This document shows positions 1-8,923 of a DNA stretch of 64,000 nucleotides, piece by piece. The notes under the pieces were generated by a model that made no database searches, had not been told where the DNA came from, and was given only the letters and a program-made list of their open reading frames with translations. Every line of letters begins with the position of its first letter. Positions within the stretch are counted from its first letter, which is position 1. Where the stretch lies: assembly GCA_017512705.1 (NCBI GenBank), contig JAFWEX010000129.1, forward strand, positions 62,001 through 126,000. Direction: 5' to 3'. A program made the position numbers and the translations under genes. Source of the stretch: Paenibacillus sp. (lineage in GTDB: Bacteria; Bacillota; Bacilli; Paenibacillales; Paenibacillaceae).

Positions 1-1050
1 ACTGAGGACCCCTGCTGTTACCGTATGCTCGAAACCTTCCGGGTTACCGATCGCTACGAGCCATTCACCAACTTGTGTATTGTTAGAGTCACCCAGCGGC
101 GCAACAGGGAAATCTTTATCTCCACTATTTTTTTCGATTTTCAAAACCGCAAGATCTAGGTCAAAACTGCTTCCTAGCAGTTTCGCTTCATAAGGTTTGC
201 TATGGTTCTCAAGTGTTACTTGAATGACATCCGCACCTTGAACAACGTGTTGGTTCGTCAGAATATATCCTTCTTTGTCAAAAATAAATCCAGAGCCAAT
301 CCCCATCGGTACGAGCTGATTGCTTGCTTGAGGCTGTTGACCTTGTTCTGGTTCCTGATTTCCACTTGGTCCGCCGAATCCACCACCAAAGAAATATTGA
401 TAAAGTGGATCACTAGTGTTTGCGCCGCCCTGTCCAATACCGCTGCGTGAAGACTGTTTGGCAAGGGTGTCAATTTTGACAACGGCCGGGCTGGCTTGCT
501 TCACCACGGATGACACATCCTCTTTACCTGTTGGCAGTAAGGATGCCGTCACATTATTACCACCGCCTGTATTGCTCGGTGTAGCTTCAGCAGCCGTTTC
601 GTTATTATTCACCAATGCAGCTTCTGGCGTGAACAAATTTGTTCTGTCTGCGGCATACATCAATAAGGTAATCACCAGCATCCCGGCTATAAAAGAAAAC
701 AACAGTGATCTTACAGAAGACCGGGGTTTGCGGCTGTTATAATTCCAATTGCCTTGATTATTTCCACTTCCTTGTCCTGTGCTGCCTGAGCCACTGCCAC
801 CAGATCCTCTTCCTGTTGAATCAGAGGTTTCATTGTTGTAGTGTACAGGTACAGGTTTCACAGGATCAGGCCTTGTAATCTCTACATTACCTTCTTGACG
901 GCTTGCTGTATCTTCTTGATTCACGGACTGGAAAGGTCCATAAGAATAATAATACGAGGAATCATCATTTCCGGCAGGATTACGATTCTCATTTTGATAA
1001 GTCTCTTTTTCTTCATCTTGTCGATTCGATTTATAATTACGTTCGTCCAT
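1..1050 (-). CDS. HtrA/DegP-type serine protease, N-terminal part (runs off the window)
   Basis: The frame is open for 350 codons from an ATG at 1050 to the window edge, with a GGGAGG ribosome binding site just upstream. The first ~110 residues are acidic, then Gly/Ser/Asn-rich, and look cytoplasmic. One membrane segment follows (about residues 120-140, 'SLLFSFIAGMLVITLLMYAA'), as in membrane-anchored HtrA/HtrB of Bacillales. The protease domain then begins: 'GSGFIFDKEGYILTNQHVV' holds the catalytic His and 'DLDLAVLKI' the catalytic Asp. The Ser motif and any PDZ domain lie beyond position 1. The expected role is extracytoplasmic protein quality control. The gene follows a LiaFSR-like envelope-stress operon on the same strand, which suits that role. 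The family call is secure; which HtrA paralogue it is cannot be told from this part. Confidence 0.93.
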   Translation of the reverse strand, partial: MDERNYKSNRQDEEKETYQNENRNPAGNDDSSYYYSYGPFQSVNQEDTASRQEGNVEITRPDPVKPVPVHYNNETSDSTGRGSGGSGSGSTGQGSGNNQGNWNYNSRKPRSSVRSLLFSFIAGMLVITLLMYAADRTNLFTPEAALVNNNETAAEATPSNTGGGNNVTASLLPTGKEDVSSVVKQASPAVVKIDTLAKQSSRSGIGQGGANTSDPLYQYFFGGGFGGPSGNQEPEQGQQPQASNQLVPMGIGSGFIFDKEGYILTNQHVVQGADVIQVTLENHSKPYEAKLLGSSFDLDLAVLKIEKNSGDKDFPVAPLGDSNNTQVGEWLVAIGNPEGFEHTVTAGVLS

Positions 1051-1153
1051 GCCTCTCTACCTCCCAATCTCTTATTTGCAAGAGATATTCTTTAACTGTC
1101 TTTATTTTGTACTTTAAACCTTAACTGTACCTTAAAAACAATTAAAAAGGAGA

Positions 1154-1174
1154 TAAAAGCCATTCAATATGGCT
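1154..1174 (-). terminator. weak terminator-like hairpin after the LiaR-like gene
   Basis: On the minus strand AGCCAT-ATTGA-ATGGCT is followed by TTTAT. The stem is only 6 bp and the T-run is broken, so read-through from the Lia operon into the protease gene is possible. Confidence 0.3.
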
Positions 1175-1199
1175 CTATATCCCCGTCATAACAGCACTT

Positions 1200-1862
1200 T
1201 TAGCTCTTATGCTTGACCCACCCTTGACGATGCGCATAAATCGCCAGCTGTGTTCGATCATCCAGATCACATTTCATCAACAGGTTGCTGACGTGTGTTT
1301 TGACCGTTTTGATACTAATATGTAATTCTTCTCCGATATCTTTGTTAGTCTTCCCCTCGGCAACTAATAAAAGAACTTCCTTTTCCCGTTCTGTAAGTCC
1401 GGACTCACTCTCCCTTGCCGTCCGCTGGCGAATTCCCCGTGTTAAAGCCTGAGAAACATCTCCCGTCATCACTGGCATTCCTCTATGAGCTCCTTGAAGA
1501 GCATAGATAAGTTCTTCCGCTGACACTGTTTTGAGCACATAACTTACCGCCCCTGCCTCAATAGCCTGAACCACCAGATCGTCTTCAAGAAAACTCGTCA
1601 ACATCACAATTTTCATGCCCGGGAATTCAGACATAATCGCTTGTGTAGCTTCTGCTCCATTCATCACCGGCATCATCAGATCCATCAGAATCAGATCCGG
1701 CATATCTGTATCTTTCATCTGACGAAGTTGGTCCAGTGCATGTTGTCCGTTCCCCGCTTCAGTGATCACATGAAACGTAGGCTCTAACATGAGATAAGTC
1801 TTCAATCCCATTCGAACCATATCATGGTCATCCACGATCATTACCTTTACTTTGTCGTTCAT
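1200..1862 (-). CDS. liaR: LiaR/VraR-like response regulator (NarL/FixJ family)
   Basis: This 220-residue protein has a receiver domain (about residues 5-125) and a LuxR-type helix-turn-helix (about 155-215). The receiver has the acidic pair DD11-12, the phospho-acceptor Asp61 in 'LILMDLMMP', Thr89 in 'MLTS' and Lys111. The DNA-binding part includes 'LTEREKEVLLLVAEGKTNKD'. It overlaps the kinase gene by 4 bp (ATGA) and is the last gene of a LiaF-LiaS-LiaR-type operon. In Bacillales such systems respond to cell-wall antibiotics and membrane damage. A palindrome upstream of the operon (4026-4041) is a candidate binding site, which would make the system autoregulated. The symbol is by analogy in sequence and gene order. 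Confidence 0.85.
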   Translation of the reverse strand: MNDKVKVMIVDDHDMVRMGLKTYLMLEPTFHVITEAGNGQHALDQLRQMKDTDMPDLILMDLMMPVMNGAEATQAIMSEFPGMKIVMLTSFLEDDLVVQAIEAGAVSYVLKTVSAEELIYALQGAHRGMPVMTGDVSQALTRGIRQRTARESESGLTEREKEVLLLVAEGKTNKDIGEELHISIKTVKTHVSNLLMKCDLDDRTQLAIYAHRQGWVKHKS

Positions 1863-2896
1863 ACCGTCTCCCCCTCTAACACGTTCTGAAATTTCGGAAT
1901 AAGCACGCGTACTGTCGTACCCGCTCCAGGCTTGGATATAATCTGCACCTGTCCTCCAAGCTTCTCCGCACGCTCACGCATCGTGGACAATCCGTAGGAA
2001 CCAGGACGTTCAGGCTGCTGCAAGAAACCCTGCCCGTCATCACTGATACTCATACTGATCTGATGCTCCGATTCACGGATGGCCAGACTGACCAGTCCAG
2101 CTTCAGCATGTTTGACGACATTCGCTACAGCCTCTTGGATAATGAGAAACAGCTGGTGCTCAATGGCATCTGAGACTCCGCCATCCAGTTCCAGCTCTTT
2201 TACACCCTTTAGACCATTTTGGCGGCAATAATCCGGAAACCAGCTATCCAGTGCAGCAGCCAGATCACGTCCTTCCAGTTCAACTGGCCGAAGCTGGGCG
2301 ATTAGCCCTCGCATCTGACGCTGCGCGATATGAGACATCTGGATTAACTGATCCAGCACATTGCGCCCCTGTTCAGGATTCATCTCCAGTAGGCGTGGCA
2401 AGGACGAAGCTGACATATGCATGGCGAACAGTTGCTGACTTACTGTATCATGCAGATCTCTGGCCATCCGTTTGCGTTCTTCGATAACAGCACGCTCGGA
2501 AGCTTGCTCTTGCTCAATCACTTCCTGCTCGCCAAGCCGCTGGAGCAGCCTCATTTTTTTCTCAATCGACTCCATCATTACATTAAATTCCTGATACACT
2601 CGGCCAAAAGAAGCGTCGTCCGCTTCGGGCATACGAACCGATAAATTACCTTTGGACACCTTGAGCATGTTAAGATCCAGCAGATCAATCTTGCGTTGAA
2701 GACGTAGTGCTGCTACATATCCTGTGACGATCGTTCCGACAACGACAATGCTAATGTACGTCCATGCCCGAGTGCGCTCCCCACCCGTAAGCACATTGCC
2801 GTACAATATATAAAATCCACCCAGTGTGATCAATCCGGTTAACACAAAATACGTCATCAGTTCCCATTTGTTTGCTTTGAGAATTGTTCGAATCAT
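1859..2896 (-). CDS. liaS: LiaS/VraS-like sensor histidine kinase
   Basis: A 345-residue membrane kinase. It has two N-terminal transmembrane segments (about 14-33 and 46-64) with a very short extracytoplasmic loop, a HAMP-like linker (about 65-115), a HisKA_3 dimerisation helix with phospho-acceptor His149 in 'ARDLHDTVSQQLF', and a HATPase domain ending in 'SYGLSTMRERAEKLGG'. The short sensing loop is typical of intramembrane-sensing kinases such as LiaS and VraS, which usually need LiaF as accessory. The start lies 3 bp after the LiaF-like stop behind AAGGTGGG, and the end overlaps the regulator gene by 4 bp. Confidence 0.86.
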   Translation of the reverse strand: MIRTILKANKWELMTYFVLTGLITLGGFYILYGNVLTGGERTRAWTYISIVVVGTIVTGYVAALRLQRKIDLLDLNMLKVSKGNLSVRMPEADDASFGRVYQEFNVMMESIEKKMRLLQRLGEQEVIEQEQASERAVIEERKRMARDLHDTVSQQLFAMHMSASSLPRLLEMNPEQGRNVLDQLIQMSHIAQRQMRGLIAQLRPVELEGRDLAAALDSWFPDYCRQNGLKGVKELELDGGVSDAIEHQLFLIIQEAVANVVKHAEAGLVSLAIRESEHQISMSISDDGQGFLQQPERPGSYGLSTMRERAEKLGGQVQIISKPGAGTTVRVLIPKFQNVLEGETV

Positions 2897-2899
2897 GCG

Positions 2900-3940
2900 T
2901 TAACCCACCTTATTTACTTTGACATCGCCAATAAACACACTGATAATAATTCGCACTTTTTTGCCTGCTTCCCGATAATGAGCAGTCTCTTCTTGAGCGC
3001 TACCCATAAATCCGCCACGTTTGTGATCAAGAAGCTTCATATCCCCGACAAATGAACTCGTCGTCAAAGAAATTCCAAGATCCATATCCTCAGGAACGAA
3101 CACCTTAACATCACCGATGAAATGTGAAATGACAATTTTGGTCTCTCCGTATGGAATTTGAGTCTTGGTCAAATCAATCACCGTATCTCCTACAAACGCA
3201 GAGATATTCATCGGTTTCAGCGTAAACACTTCCTTGCCCATATAAAAATCGCCGATAAACGTCGATTTATTATACGTTTTGTTGCCATACCCTTCCTCAT
3301 ATCCATACTTTTGATGATACTGTCCAAAGTCTTCGAACTTCTGATCACCCGATTGTTGATTGTGATTTTGTTGAGAATGACCGTAATTTTCACCGTTTGC
3401 GCTCTGATGCCATCCCTTTTCGGACTGCATGGATGGATACTTTCCAGAGACTGAATTTGATGATTGTTTGGGTTTGCCAAACGTTTTCTCGAATTCTTCA
3501 TCAAATGATGAAGGCATCTCCAAGTCTTGCGGTGATAAAGGCTCATATGGCTTCTCAGGCGGTGGCGGGGTCACGTTATCATGACGCTTACGATCCCGAT
3601 GCCCTGGTCCAATTAATACGTATAACCCGCCGCCAATGAGCAGAATTGGAATCAGATATCGGATAAATCCTCCTAGCGAATAACCAATTAAACCCATGTT
3701 GCGTGCAAGGAAGAAACCACCTAGAGCGAGTACAATCACGGGCCCAATCGCAGCATATGCTCCGTTACGGCGGATCTCCGTTAATCCTTTAATTCCCCAC
3801 CAGATTAAAAAGACGGGCCAATATGTTCTGAAGAGGTATCCTATATCAATGTCATATCCTAATTGTCTGAACAAGATCAGTGCACCGATTGCGATAAGAG
3901 GTATACCCACCCACCAGCGATCTCGCGTAGATTGTTTCAT
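2900..3940 (-). CDS. liaF: LiaF-like membrane modulator of the Lia system
   Basis: The N-terminal ~120 residues form four hydrophobic segments. A polar, Gln/Asn/Gly-rich linker (about 125-225) follows, and then a C-terminal 'cell-wall-active antibiotics response' domain. That domain repeats the short motif F-(I/V)-G-D five times, as in 'STFIGDFY', 'SAFVGDTV', 'SHFIGDVK', 'SSFVGDMK' and 'SVFIGDVK', probably one per strand of a beta-helix. In B. subtilis LiaF inhibits LiaS without stress. It is the first gene of the operon, behind a sigma-A type promoter. ATG at 3940 has better spacing to AAAGGAG than the adjacent GTG at 3943. Confidence 0.82.
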   Translation of the reverse strand: MKQSTRDRWWVGIPLIAIGALILFRQLGYDIDIGYLFRTYWPVFLIWWGIKGLTEIRRNGAYAAIGPVIVLALGGFFLARNMGLIGYSLGGFIRYLIPILLIGGGLYVLIGPGHRDRKRHDNVTPPPPEKPYEPLSPQDLEMPSSFDEEFEKTFGKPKQSSNSVSGKYPSMQSEKGWHQSANGENYGHSQQNHNQQSGDQKFEDFGQYHQKYGYEEGYGNKTYNKSTFIGDFYMGKEVFTLKPMNISAFVGDTVIDLTKTQIPYGETKIVISHFIGDVKVFVPEDMDLGISLTTSSFVGDMKLLDHKRGGFMGSAQEETAHYREAGKKVRIIISVFIGDVKVNKVG

Positions 3941-3964
3941 CACTCATGTCTCCTTTAGCTTTAT

Positions 3965-3994
3965 TCTATATCCAGTGTACCTCAGACATGACAA
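3965..3994 (-). promoter_or_regulatory. sigma-A type promoter of the lia operon
   Basis: On the minus strand TTGTCA (3994-3989) and TATAGA (3970-3965) are 18 bp apart, about 25 bp before the LiaF-like start codon. Confidence 0.55.
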
Positions 3995-4025
3995 GGTTAA
4001 CAGCGCCGACAGGTGTAAGTTTGTT

Positions 4026-4041
4026 TCAGTCTCGAGACTGA
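4026..4041. promoter_or_regulatory. 16-bp perfect palindrome, candidate LiaR operator
   Basis: TCAGTCTCGAGACTGA is a perfect inverted repeat, about 32 bp upstream of the -35 element of the lia promoter. LiaR/VraR-type regulators bind upstream inverted repeats of this general kind (established for the family). Assignment to this regulator is inferred. Confidence 0.5.
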
Positions 4042-4083
4042 GACCTAAGGATAATTATGTAAATTTCAATTGTAAAAATATAA

Positions 4084-4120
4084 ATGAAAACACCCTGGAG
4101 CATGACGCTCCAAGGTGTTC
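4084..4120 (-). terminator. intrinsic terminator of the gamma SASP gene
   Basis: On the minus strand AACACC-TTGGAGCG-TCAT-GCTCCAGGGTGTTTTC forms a strong hairpin ending in a short T-run, about 75 bp after the SASP stop codon. Confidence 0.75.
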
Positions 4121-4196
4121 TCATCTGTATTTCATTCTTGTTTGTTTGTGCAGAGATTAACCTATTCTTAAGGCTATCTCTTTACAGTTCACAAAC

Positions 4197-4418
4197 TTAT
4201 TTATTCATTTTACCTGCACGGCCCGTTTGGCTTTGACCTGTGTTTTCTACGCCAAACTCGGCGTTATATTTTTCGTCAGGTGTTTGGTAATTGTCTTGTA
4301 CTTTGTTTTGAGCGGATTGCTTCACTTTAGAAGCAACACTGCCCGTTCCATTTTCCTCAGCGAACTCTGCATTGTACTTCTCGTTCGGCGTTTGGTAACC
4401 TTGGGATTTCTTTGCCAC
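4197..4418 (-). CDS. gamma-type small acid-soluble spore protein
   Basis: A 73-residue, polar, Gln/Asn/Lys-rich protein without hydrophobic segments, starting with GTG behind AGAGAGGTGA. It contains two copies of 'YQTP(N/D)EKYNAEF', at about residues 8-20 and 44-56. The duplication and the 'AEF.EEN' segment resemble the GPR protease sites of gamma SASPs such as B. subtilis SspE, the amino-acid reserve degraded at germination. The forespore-specific promoter just upstream (4485-4514) independently supports this. The family call rests on composition, repeat layout and promoter, not on a database search. Confidence 0.82.
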   Translation of the reverse strand: MAKKSQGYQTPNEKYNAEFAEENGTGSVASKVKQSAQNKVQDNYQTPDEKYNAEFGVENTGQSQTGRAGKMNK

Positions 4419-4484
4419 AACGAATCACCTCTCTCTTCATATTTACACTGCTTTTTTTGCAGTGCGGGGTTCGTCCCCAGTCAA

Positions 4485-4514
4485 TATTATGTGAAGAGTG
4501 ACTTTTTGTTATTC
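4485..4514 (-). promoter_or_regulatory. sigma-G promoter of the SASP gene
   Basis: On the minus strand GAATA (4514-4510) and CATAATA (4491-4485) are separated by exactly 18 bp. This fits the B. subtilis sigma-G consensus (GHATR, 17-18 bp, CATNHTA). The predicted start site near 4478 gives a ~60-nt leader. The leader contains the inverted repeat CACTGC-A7-GCAGTG and a GGGG/CCCC hairpin. Confidence 0.82.
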
Positions 4515-4532
4515 AGGCATAACATTCCATTA

Positions 4533-5273
4533 TCAGATGGCTTTATCCAGCCAGGAATCAGGAACCATTTTATAGACATCAATCGCTTTAGATAACTCCG
4601 TCAGCATCTGTTCGGTACATTTTCCAGCGCCCTGCTTGATGACATGTACCTCAACATCTTTTTTGCCCCATTCTTTGTACACCTGCTTTGTTGTCGGAAA
4701 ATATAGGTCAATCTTATTGCCTTTGATGGCTGAACCTGTGTCGGCAACGATGCCATAACCATACCCGGGGATATACAAAATAGAACCCATGGGAAACAAT
4801 TTCGGATCAGCAGCAATGGTAGAAACCGTTTCTTTATCACGACGAACCTTCACTCCTGAATACGTTATACCGTATTGAGGATGTTTAGGTGTTTTACCTG
4901 TAGATTCGACTCCTGCGGTATATCCTGTTGCAGTCACCTTTTGAGTCTCGAGAATTTGTTCAGTACGAGGTGCTAACACTGGCATAGCCGGATCCATTAC
5001 CCGCTTTGCTGGCAATTCAGGTTTAGGCAGCACAACGGGCTGCGGAGACCATAGGAACCCCATATAAACGAGAGTCGTTAATTCAGCCTTGTCCGTATAC
5101 AGTGGCTTAACAGGATTGATCTCCGTTTGTTCCTGAATATGAAGCACCGTGTTTTCTTCTTCGAATATATAAGCTTCGGCCTCATTGAAACTGATCAACA
5201 TCCCGGCAAAAATAAAGCTGCACATGATGATTAACTTCAGGCTTGCATTGAATTTTGGAATTTTTTTATTCAT
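4533..5273 (-). CDS. exported 3D-domain protein (YocH/YuiC-like)
   Basis: A 246-residue protein with an N-terminal hydrophobic segment (about 12-32) acting as signal peptide or anchor. A C-terminal 3D domain (about 125-228) carries the conserved aspartates in '[13 protein letters not shown]', '[19 protein letters not shown]' and 'DVEVHV'. The fold resembles the MltA lytic transglycosylase core, and B. subtilis members (YuiC, YocH) act on peptidoglycan. The middle region is Pro-rich, with no LysM or SH3b domain visible. It starts with ATG behind GGGGGAGG. A role in wall turnover is inferred from the family. Confidence 0.82.
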   Translation of the reverse strand: MNKKIPKFNASLKLIIMCSFIFAGMLISFNEAEAYIFEEENTVLHIQEQTEINPVKPLYTDKAELTTLVYMGFLWSPQPVVLPKPELPAKRVMDPAMPVLAPRTEQILETQKVTATGYTAGVESTGKTPKHPQYGITYSGVKVRRDKETVSTIAADPKLFPMGSILYIPGYGYGIVADTGSAIKGNKIDLYFPTTKQVYKEWGKKDVEVHVIKQGAGKCTEQMLTELSKAIDVYKMVPDSWLDKAI

Positions 5274-5352
5274 GGTATAACCTCCCCCTCACATGCAAAG
5301 GGTTACCAAATACCAATCATTCTATACCTACTCTCAGCTACGCATAGAAAAA

Positions 5353-5407
5353 AAGCACAAAAAACCGCCAGAACACCATGGACTTACCCATGGGATCTGA
5401 CGGTTTC
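5353..5407 (-). terminator. intrinsic terminator of thrS
   Basis: On the minus strand an extended hairpin opens with AAACCGTCAGA and closes with TCTGGCGGTTTTTT, with an inner CCATGG/CCATGG stem. It lies 30 bp after the thrS stop codon. Confidence 0.88.
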
Positions 5408-5437
5408 GCTTCATTATCTTACCAAGCACAGTCTAAG

Positions 5438-7375
5438 TTAGACCTGTCTTGACGCAATTTCCTCTTTTAACTGAGCAACAATCTCATCAACCAGCTTTAT
5501 GCCCAGATCACCTTCGCCACGTTTACGTACGGATACCGAAGCAGCATTTTTCTCGTTCTCACCTACAACGAACATATATGGCATTTTTTCGAGTTGTGCT
5601 TCACGGATTTTGTAACCCAGCTTCTCGTTTCGAAGATCCGCTTCCGCTGCGATTCCTGCACGTTTCAGCTTCGCCTCTACTTCACGCGCATAATCGTCGT
5701 AGTTTCCGGATACCGGAATGACTTTGGCTTGTACAGGAGACAACCAGAGCGGGAATGCACCTGCGAAGTTCTCTAACAAAAATGCAGTAAAACGCTCCAT
5801 TGTACTAATCACGCCACGGTGAATAACAACTGGACGATGTTTCTGTCCGTCATCACCGACATATTCAAGTTCGAAACGCTCAGGCAGCAGGAAGTCCAGC
5901 TGAACCGTCGACAATGTTTCTTCTTTGCCTAAAGCTGTTTTAATCTGCACGTCCAACTTCGGACCATAGAACGCCGCTTCGCCTTCTGCTTCATAGAACG
6001 GGAGGTCAAGCTCTTCCACCACTTCACGCAGCATACGCTGGGACATTTCCCACATCTCGTCGTTCTGGAAGTATTTCTCGGTGTCCTCCGGATCACGATA
6101 AGACAGACGGAAACGGTATTCGTGGATACCAAAGTCTTTATATACGGTCTGGATCAATTCAATAACGCGAGCGAACTCTTCTTTAATCTGGTCTGGACGT
6201 GCAAAAATGTGTGAGTCATTCAGCGTCATCGCACGAACACGATGCAGACCAGTCAGGGCGCCAGACATTTCATAACGGTGCATCATGCCCAATTCAGCAA
6301 TACGGATTGGCAGATCACGGTAGCTGTGCATACTGGATTTGTACACCATCATATGGTGAGGACAGTTCATCGGACGCAGAACCAGCTCCTCGTTGTCCAT
6401 TACCATTTTAGGGAACATGTCCTCTTGATAGTGCTCCCAGTGTCCGGATGTTTTATACAACTCCACATTACCGAGTACGGGTGTGTACACATGTTGGTAA
6501 CCCAAACTTTCTTCCAAATCTACAATGTAACGCTCCAATGTACGACGAAGCTTGGCACCATTAGGCAGCCAGATTGGCAAACCTTGACCAACCAGCTGGG
6601 AGAACGTGAACATTTCCAATTCCTTACCAAGTTTACGGTGGTCACGTTTGCGCGCTTCCTCAAGGAAGTGCAGATGCTCGTCCAGCTGTGCTTTTTTCAC
6701 AAATGCAGTACCGTACACCCGTTGCAGCATTTTGTTTTTGCTGTCTCCACGCCAGTAAGCACCCGCTACGTTCATCAGTTTGAATACTTTAATCTTGCTT
6801 GTAGATGGCACGTGTGGTCCACGGCACAAGTCGAAAAATTCACCTTGCTCATAGATCGTAATTACGCTATCTTCCGGTAAAGCATTGATCAACTCGAGTT
6901 TGTATGGGTCGCCAACTTCATTGAAAATGTTAATGGCTTCCTCGCGGCTAACTTCCTTGCGCACGATTGGCAGATTTTCGTTGACGATACGCTCCATTTC
7001 CTTCTCGATCTTCTGGAGATCTTCCGGGTTCAGCGCGTGTTCCAGATCCATGTCATAGTAGAAACCATCCTCAATAACTGGTCCTACACCCAAGTGTACT
7101 TCTTTGTTTCCGTACAATCGTTTAACCGCTTGAGCCAGCAAGTGTGCTGTACTGTGACGCATGACTTCGAGACCTTCTGGGGAATCCAGCGTTACGATCT
7201 CCACCAAAGCTCCTTCATGAAGTGGAGTGGATAGGTCCACCACGATGCCGTCCAGCTTACCTGCTGCCGCATTTTTACGAAGTCCGCTGCTAATCGAAGC
7301 GGCTACATCCTCAATACTACTGCCATCTGCATACTCACGTACCGAACCATCCGGTAGTTTAATGTTAACTGCCAT
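5438..7375 (-). CDS. thrS: threonyl-tRNA synthetase
   Basis: This 645-residue class II synthetase charges tRNA-Thr. An N-terminal TGS domain (about 1-62) precedes the editing domain with '[12 protein letters not shown]' and '[13 protein letters not shown]'. The catalytic core has the zinc Cys in 'RPMNCPHHM' and motif 2 near '[16 protein letters not shown]'. A C-terminal anticodon-binding domain runs from about residue 540. Length and domain order are standard. The ATG at 7375 is preferred over one at 7384, because AGGAGG sits 10 bp before the former and only 1-2 bp before the latter. A T-box leader controls expression. Confidence 0.97.
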   Translation of the reverse strand: MAVNIKLPDGSVREYADGSSIEDVAASISSGLRKNAAAGKLDGIVVDLSTPLHEGALVEIVTLDSPEGLEVMRHSTAHLLAQAVKRLYGNKEVHLGVGPVIEDGFYYDMDLEHALNPEDLQKIEKEMERIVNENLPIVRKEVSREEAINIFNEVGDPYKLELINALPEDSVITIYEQGEFFDLCRGPHVPSTSKIKVFKLMNVAGAYWRGDSKNKMLQRVYGTAFVKKAQLDEHLHFLEEARKRDHRKLGKELEMFTFSQLVGQGLPIWLPNGAKLRRTLERYIVDLEESLGYQHVYTPVLGNVELYKTSGHWEHYQEDMFPKMVMDNEELVLRPMNCPHHMMVYKSSMHSYRDLPIRIAELGMMHRYEMSGALTGLHRVRAMTLNDSHIFARPDQIKEEFARVIELIQTVYKDFGIHEYRFRLSYRDPEDTEKYFQNDEMWEMSQRMLREVVEELDLPFYEAEGEAAFYGPKLDVQIKTALGKEETLSTVQLDFLLPERFELEYVGDDGQKHRPVVIHRGVISTMERFTAFLLENFAGAFPLWLSPVQAKVIPVSGNYDDYAREVEAKLKRAGIAAEADLRNEKLGYKIREAQLEKMPYMFVVGENEKNAASVSVRKRGEGDLGIKLVDEIVAQLKEEIASRQV

Positions 7376-7479
7376 TTGTCTCATTCCTCCTGTAAATAAA
7401 CATGTTACATTCCAGCCTCATGAATAAACACTTGTTTAAAGCTTACTTCCGCAGCACTGTGGATTAACGGAAAGCACGC

Positions 7480-7809
7480 AAAAAACACCCGTCCCGGTCA
7501 AGGGACGAGTGTTGTGTTAAATAGTCTCGTGGTTCCACCCTAATTCAGCTGATCATCCTTGATTTCAGGAATTCAGCCCTCATTGGCATGTCGGTAACGG
7601 GCATGACCCGGCAGATCCTTACTCATAAAACCGCCCATCGTCTAAACGGTAGGGTTGTTCAGGCTTTATTTTCAAAATTGCAGCTTCAAAGGGGTAAACC
7701 ATACGTGATATCCGGAGGAAATTTCAGCCCAGGTTCCTCTCTCTGCACCGATCAAACGTGTGGTTCATGTCTTTATCAACGCTTTTGTTTTTCCAATTAT
7801 TCTTGATCA
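7480..7809 (-). promoter_or_regulatory. T-box leader of thrS (Thr-tRNA sensing)
   Basis: The minus-strand leader has the T-box AGGGTGGAACCACG (7541-7528) and a Stem I distal region with 'AGAGAGAGGAACC' and 'GGGCTGAAATTTCC'. A terminator, AACACTCGTCCC/GGGACGGGTGTT plus T6, lies at 7480-7514. By position relative to the pheST leader the likely specifier is the Thr codon ACC in 'TTTACCCC', though folding would be needed to fix it. Uncharged tRNA-Thr should stabilise the antiterminator. Confidence 0.92.
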
Positions 7810-8751
7810 ACAGTTATTATAATTCCCGAGATCGCTTGCGTCAATACCCGAGAGCAATCCTGAGCGCAACACTTCACATTCGGGACATTGGTGGCATATC
7901 TGCACTTTATCTTCGAAGATCTGGCATATGGTCGAGATGATAGGAAGTTCTGGTGTACTCGTATGCAGCAGCACTTTTTCCGGTGATATGGAGATGAGCG
8001 TACTCACAATCATATCTTCAATATCCATTTCCAGTTCGAGCCCTGGCATCTCAACAACCACCTGCTCATCCTTCTGTACAGGCAGCACGTTAAGCCCCGC
8101 ATCAAGCACCTGAAATTCATGTTTGCCTATGTGAATGAGATGAATCAGAGGAACTTTCGCCTCCTGAAAAAAAACAAAGTACTTCAGTAGCCCCATAAAC
8201 TCCTCATACTGACGATCCATCCAGAACTCATCAAGTGCATATTCCACTAATTCCTGCAATTCTTGTTTGTAAGACCTTATGCGAAAATTCATGATCCCTT
8301 CGAGATGGAAAAAATGCACCTCTTCCAGATCTTTCCGCAAACTTTTGGCTAATGTGGTGCGGCGGCGTTCACGAAGGCTTAGCTGATCCAAATCACTGTT
8401 TCTCAACAGTGGCATACAGATTCGATGAATTTTCTCAAGCTCATGCTCATCCATCACGGAACATGATTTGGCAATCATACCCTCTACAATGCTACTTTCT
8501 TGTGTCTCCATAATAAAATCAGCAATACCTAAGGAAAGCAAATCACTAATCTGCGGCAGCCATTGCTGGAAATCTTCGTGATTCTCATTCCCTCTGCATA
8601 TCCAGACTGCCCGGTCATCCTTGTGTTTAAAAACAAGCCGAAATCCTCTTTTACTTATATGTAAACCTTTGAATTTATCTTTGATGCACTGATAAAAGCA
8701 ATCTGCCTCGTCTTGTCCGGACACATTCGTCCATACTGCAAATAGTTCCAT
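7807..8751 (-). CDS. ytxC: putative sporulation protein YtxC
   Basis: A 314-residue soluble protein matching the YtxC family by overall sequence and by position directly upstream of thrS, as in B. subtilis (ytxC-thrS). It has a mixed alpha/beta N-terminal half and a helical stretch with 'SLRERRRTTLAKSLRKDLEE'. The C-terminus has a short Cys cluster (C-H-Q-C-P-E-C) that could bind metal. Its biochemical function is unknown; the family is tied to sporulation by expression. ATG at 8751 is chosen because GGAG lies 8 bp upstream, whereas the GTG at 8760 overlaps that ribosome binding site. Confidence 0.82.
   Translation of the reverse strand: MELFAVWTNVSGQDEADCFYQCIKDKFKGLHISKRGFRLVFKHKDDRAVWICRGNENHEDFQQWLPQISDLLSLGIADFIMETQESSIVEGMIAKSCSVMDEHELEKIHRICMPLLRNSDLDQLSLRERRRTTLAKSLRKDLEEVHFFHLEGIMNFRIRSYKQELQELVEYALDEFWMDRQYEEFMGLLKYFVFFQEAKVPLIHLIHIGKHEFQVLDAGLNVLPVQKDEQVVVEMPGLELEMDIEDMIVSTLISISPEKVLLHTSTPELPIISTICQIFEDKVQICHQCPECEVLRSGLLSGIDASDLGNYNNC
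7816..7844 (-). promoter_or_regulatory. promoter of the thrS T-box transcript
   Basis: On the minus strand TTGACG and TATAAT are 17 bp apart. Both elements lie inside the last 13 codons of ytxC, so thrS has its own promoter embedded in the upstream gene. Confidence 0.8.
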
Positions 8752-8854
8752 TCGAATCACTCCTTTCCTTCCTCTTCAAAGTATATGGCAAGGCCCATAG
8801 GGATATACGAAGCGGTTTGATGGAAAGAGTGTCATGATTTCTCAGTATATAATT

Positions 8855-8883
8855 TTGGAGATCTCGCAAAAATGTGTTATTAT
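8855..8883 (+). promoter_or_regulatory. possible sigma-A promoter for the gene at 8924
   Basis: TTGGAG and TATTAT are 17 bp apart, about 40 bp before the start codon. The -35 element is weak. Confidence 0.4.
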
Positions 8884-8923
8884 TTTTATAACAGTATCTT
8901 TACGGAAAGGGGGGAAGCCGAGC

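Noticed and set aside
202..1124. Several small ORFs on both strands over the first kilobase
   Set aside because: They overlap the open protease frame, which shows clear family motifs and runs off the window edge.
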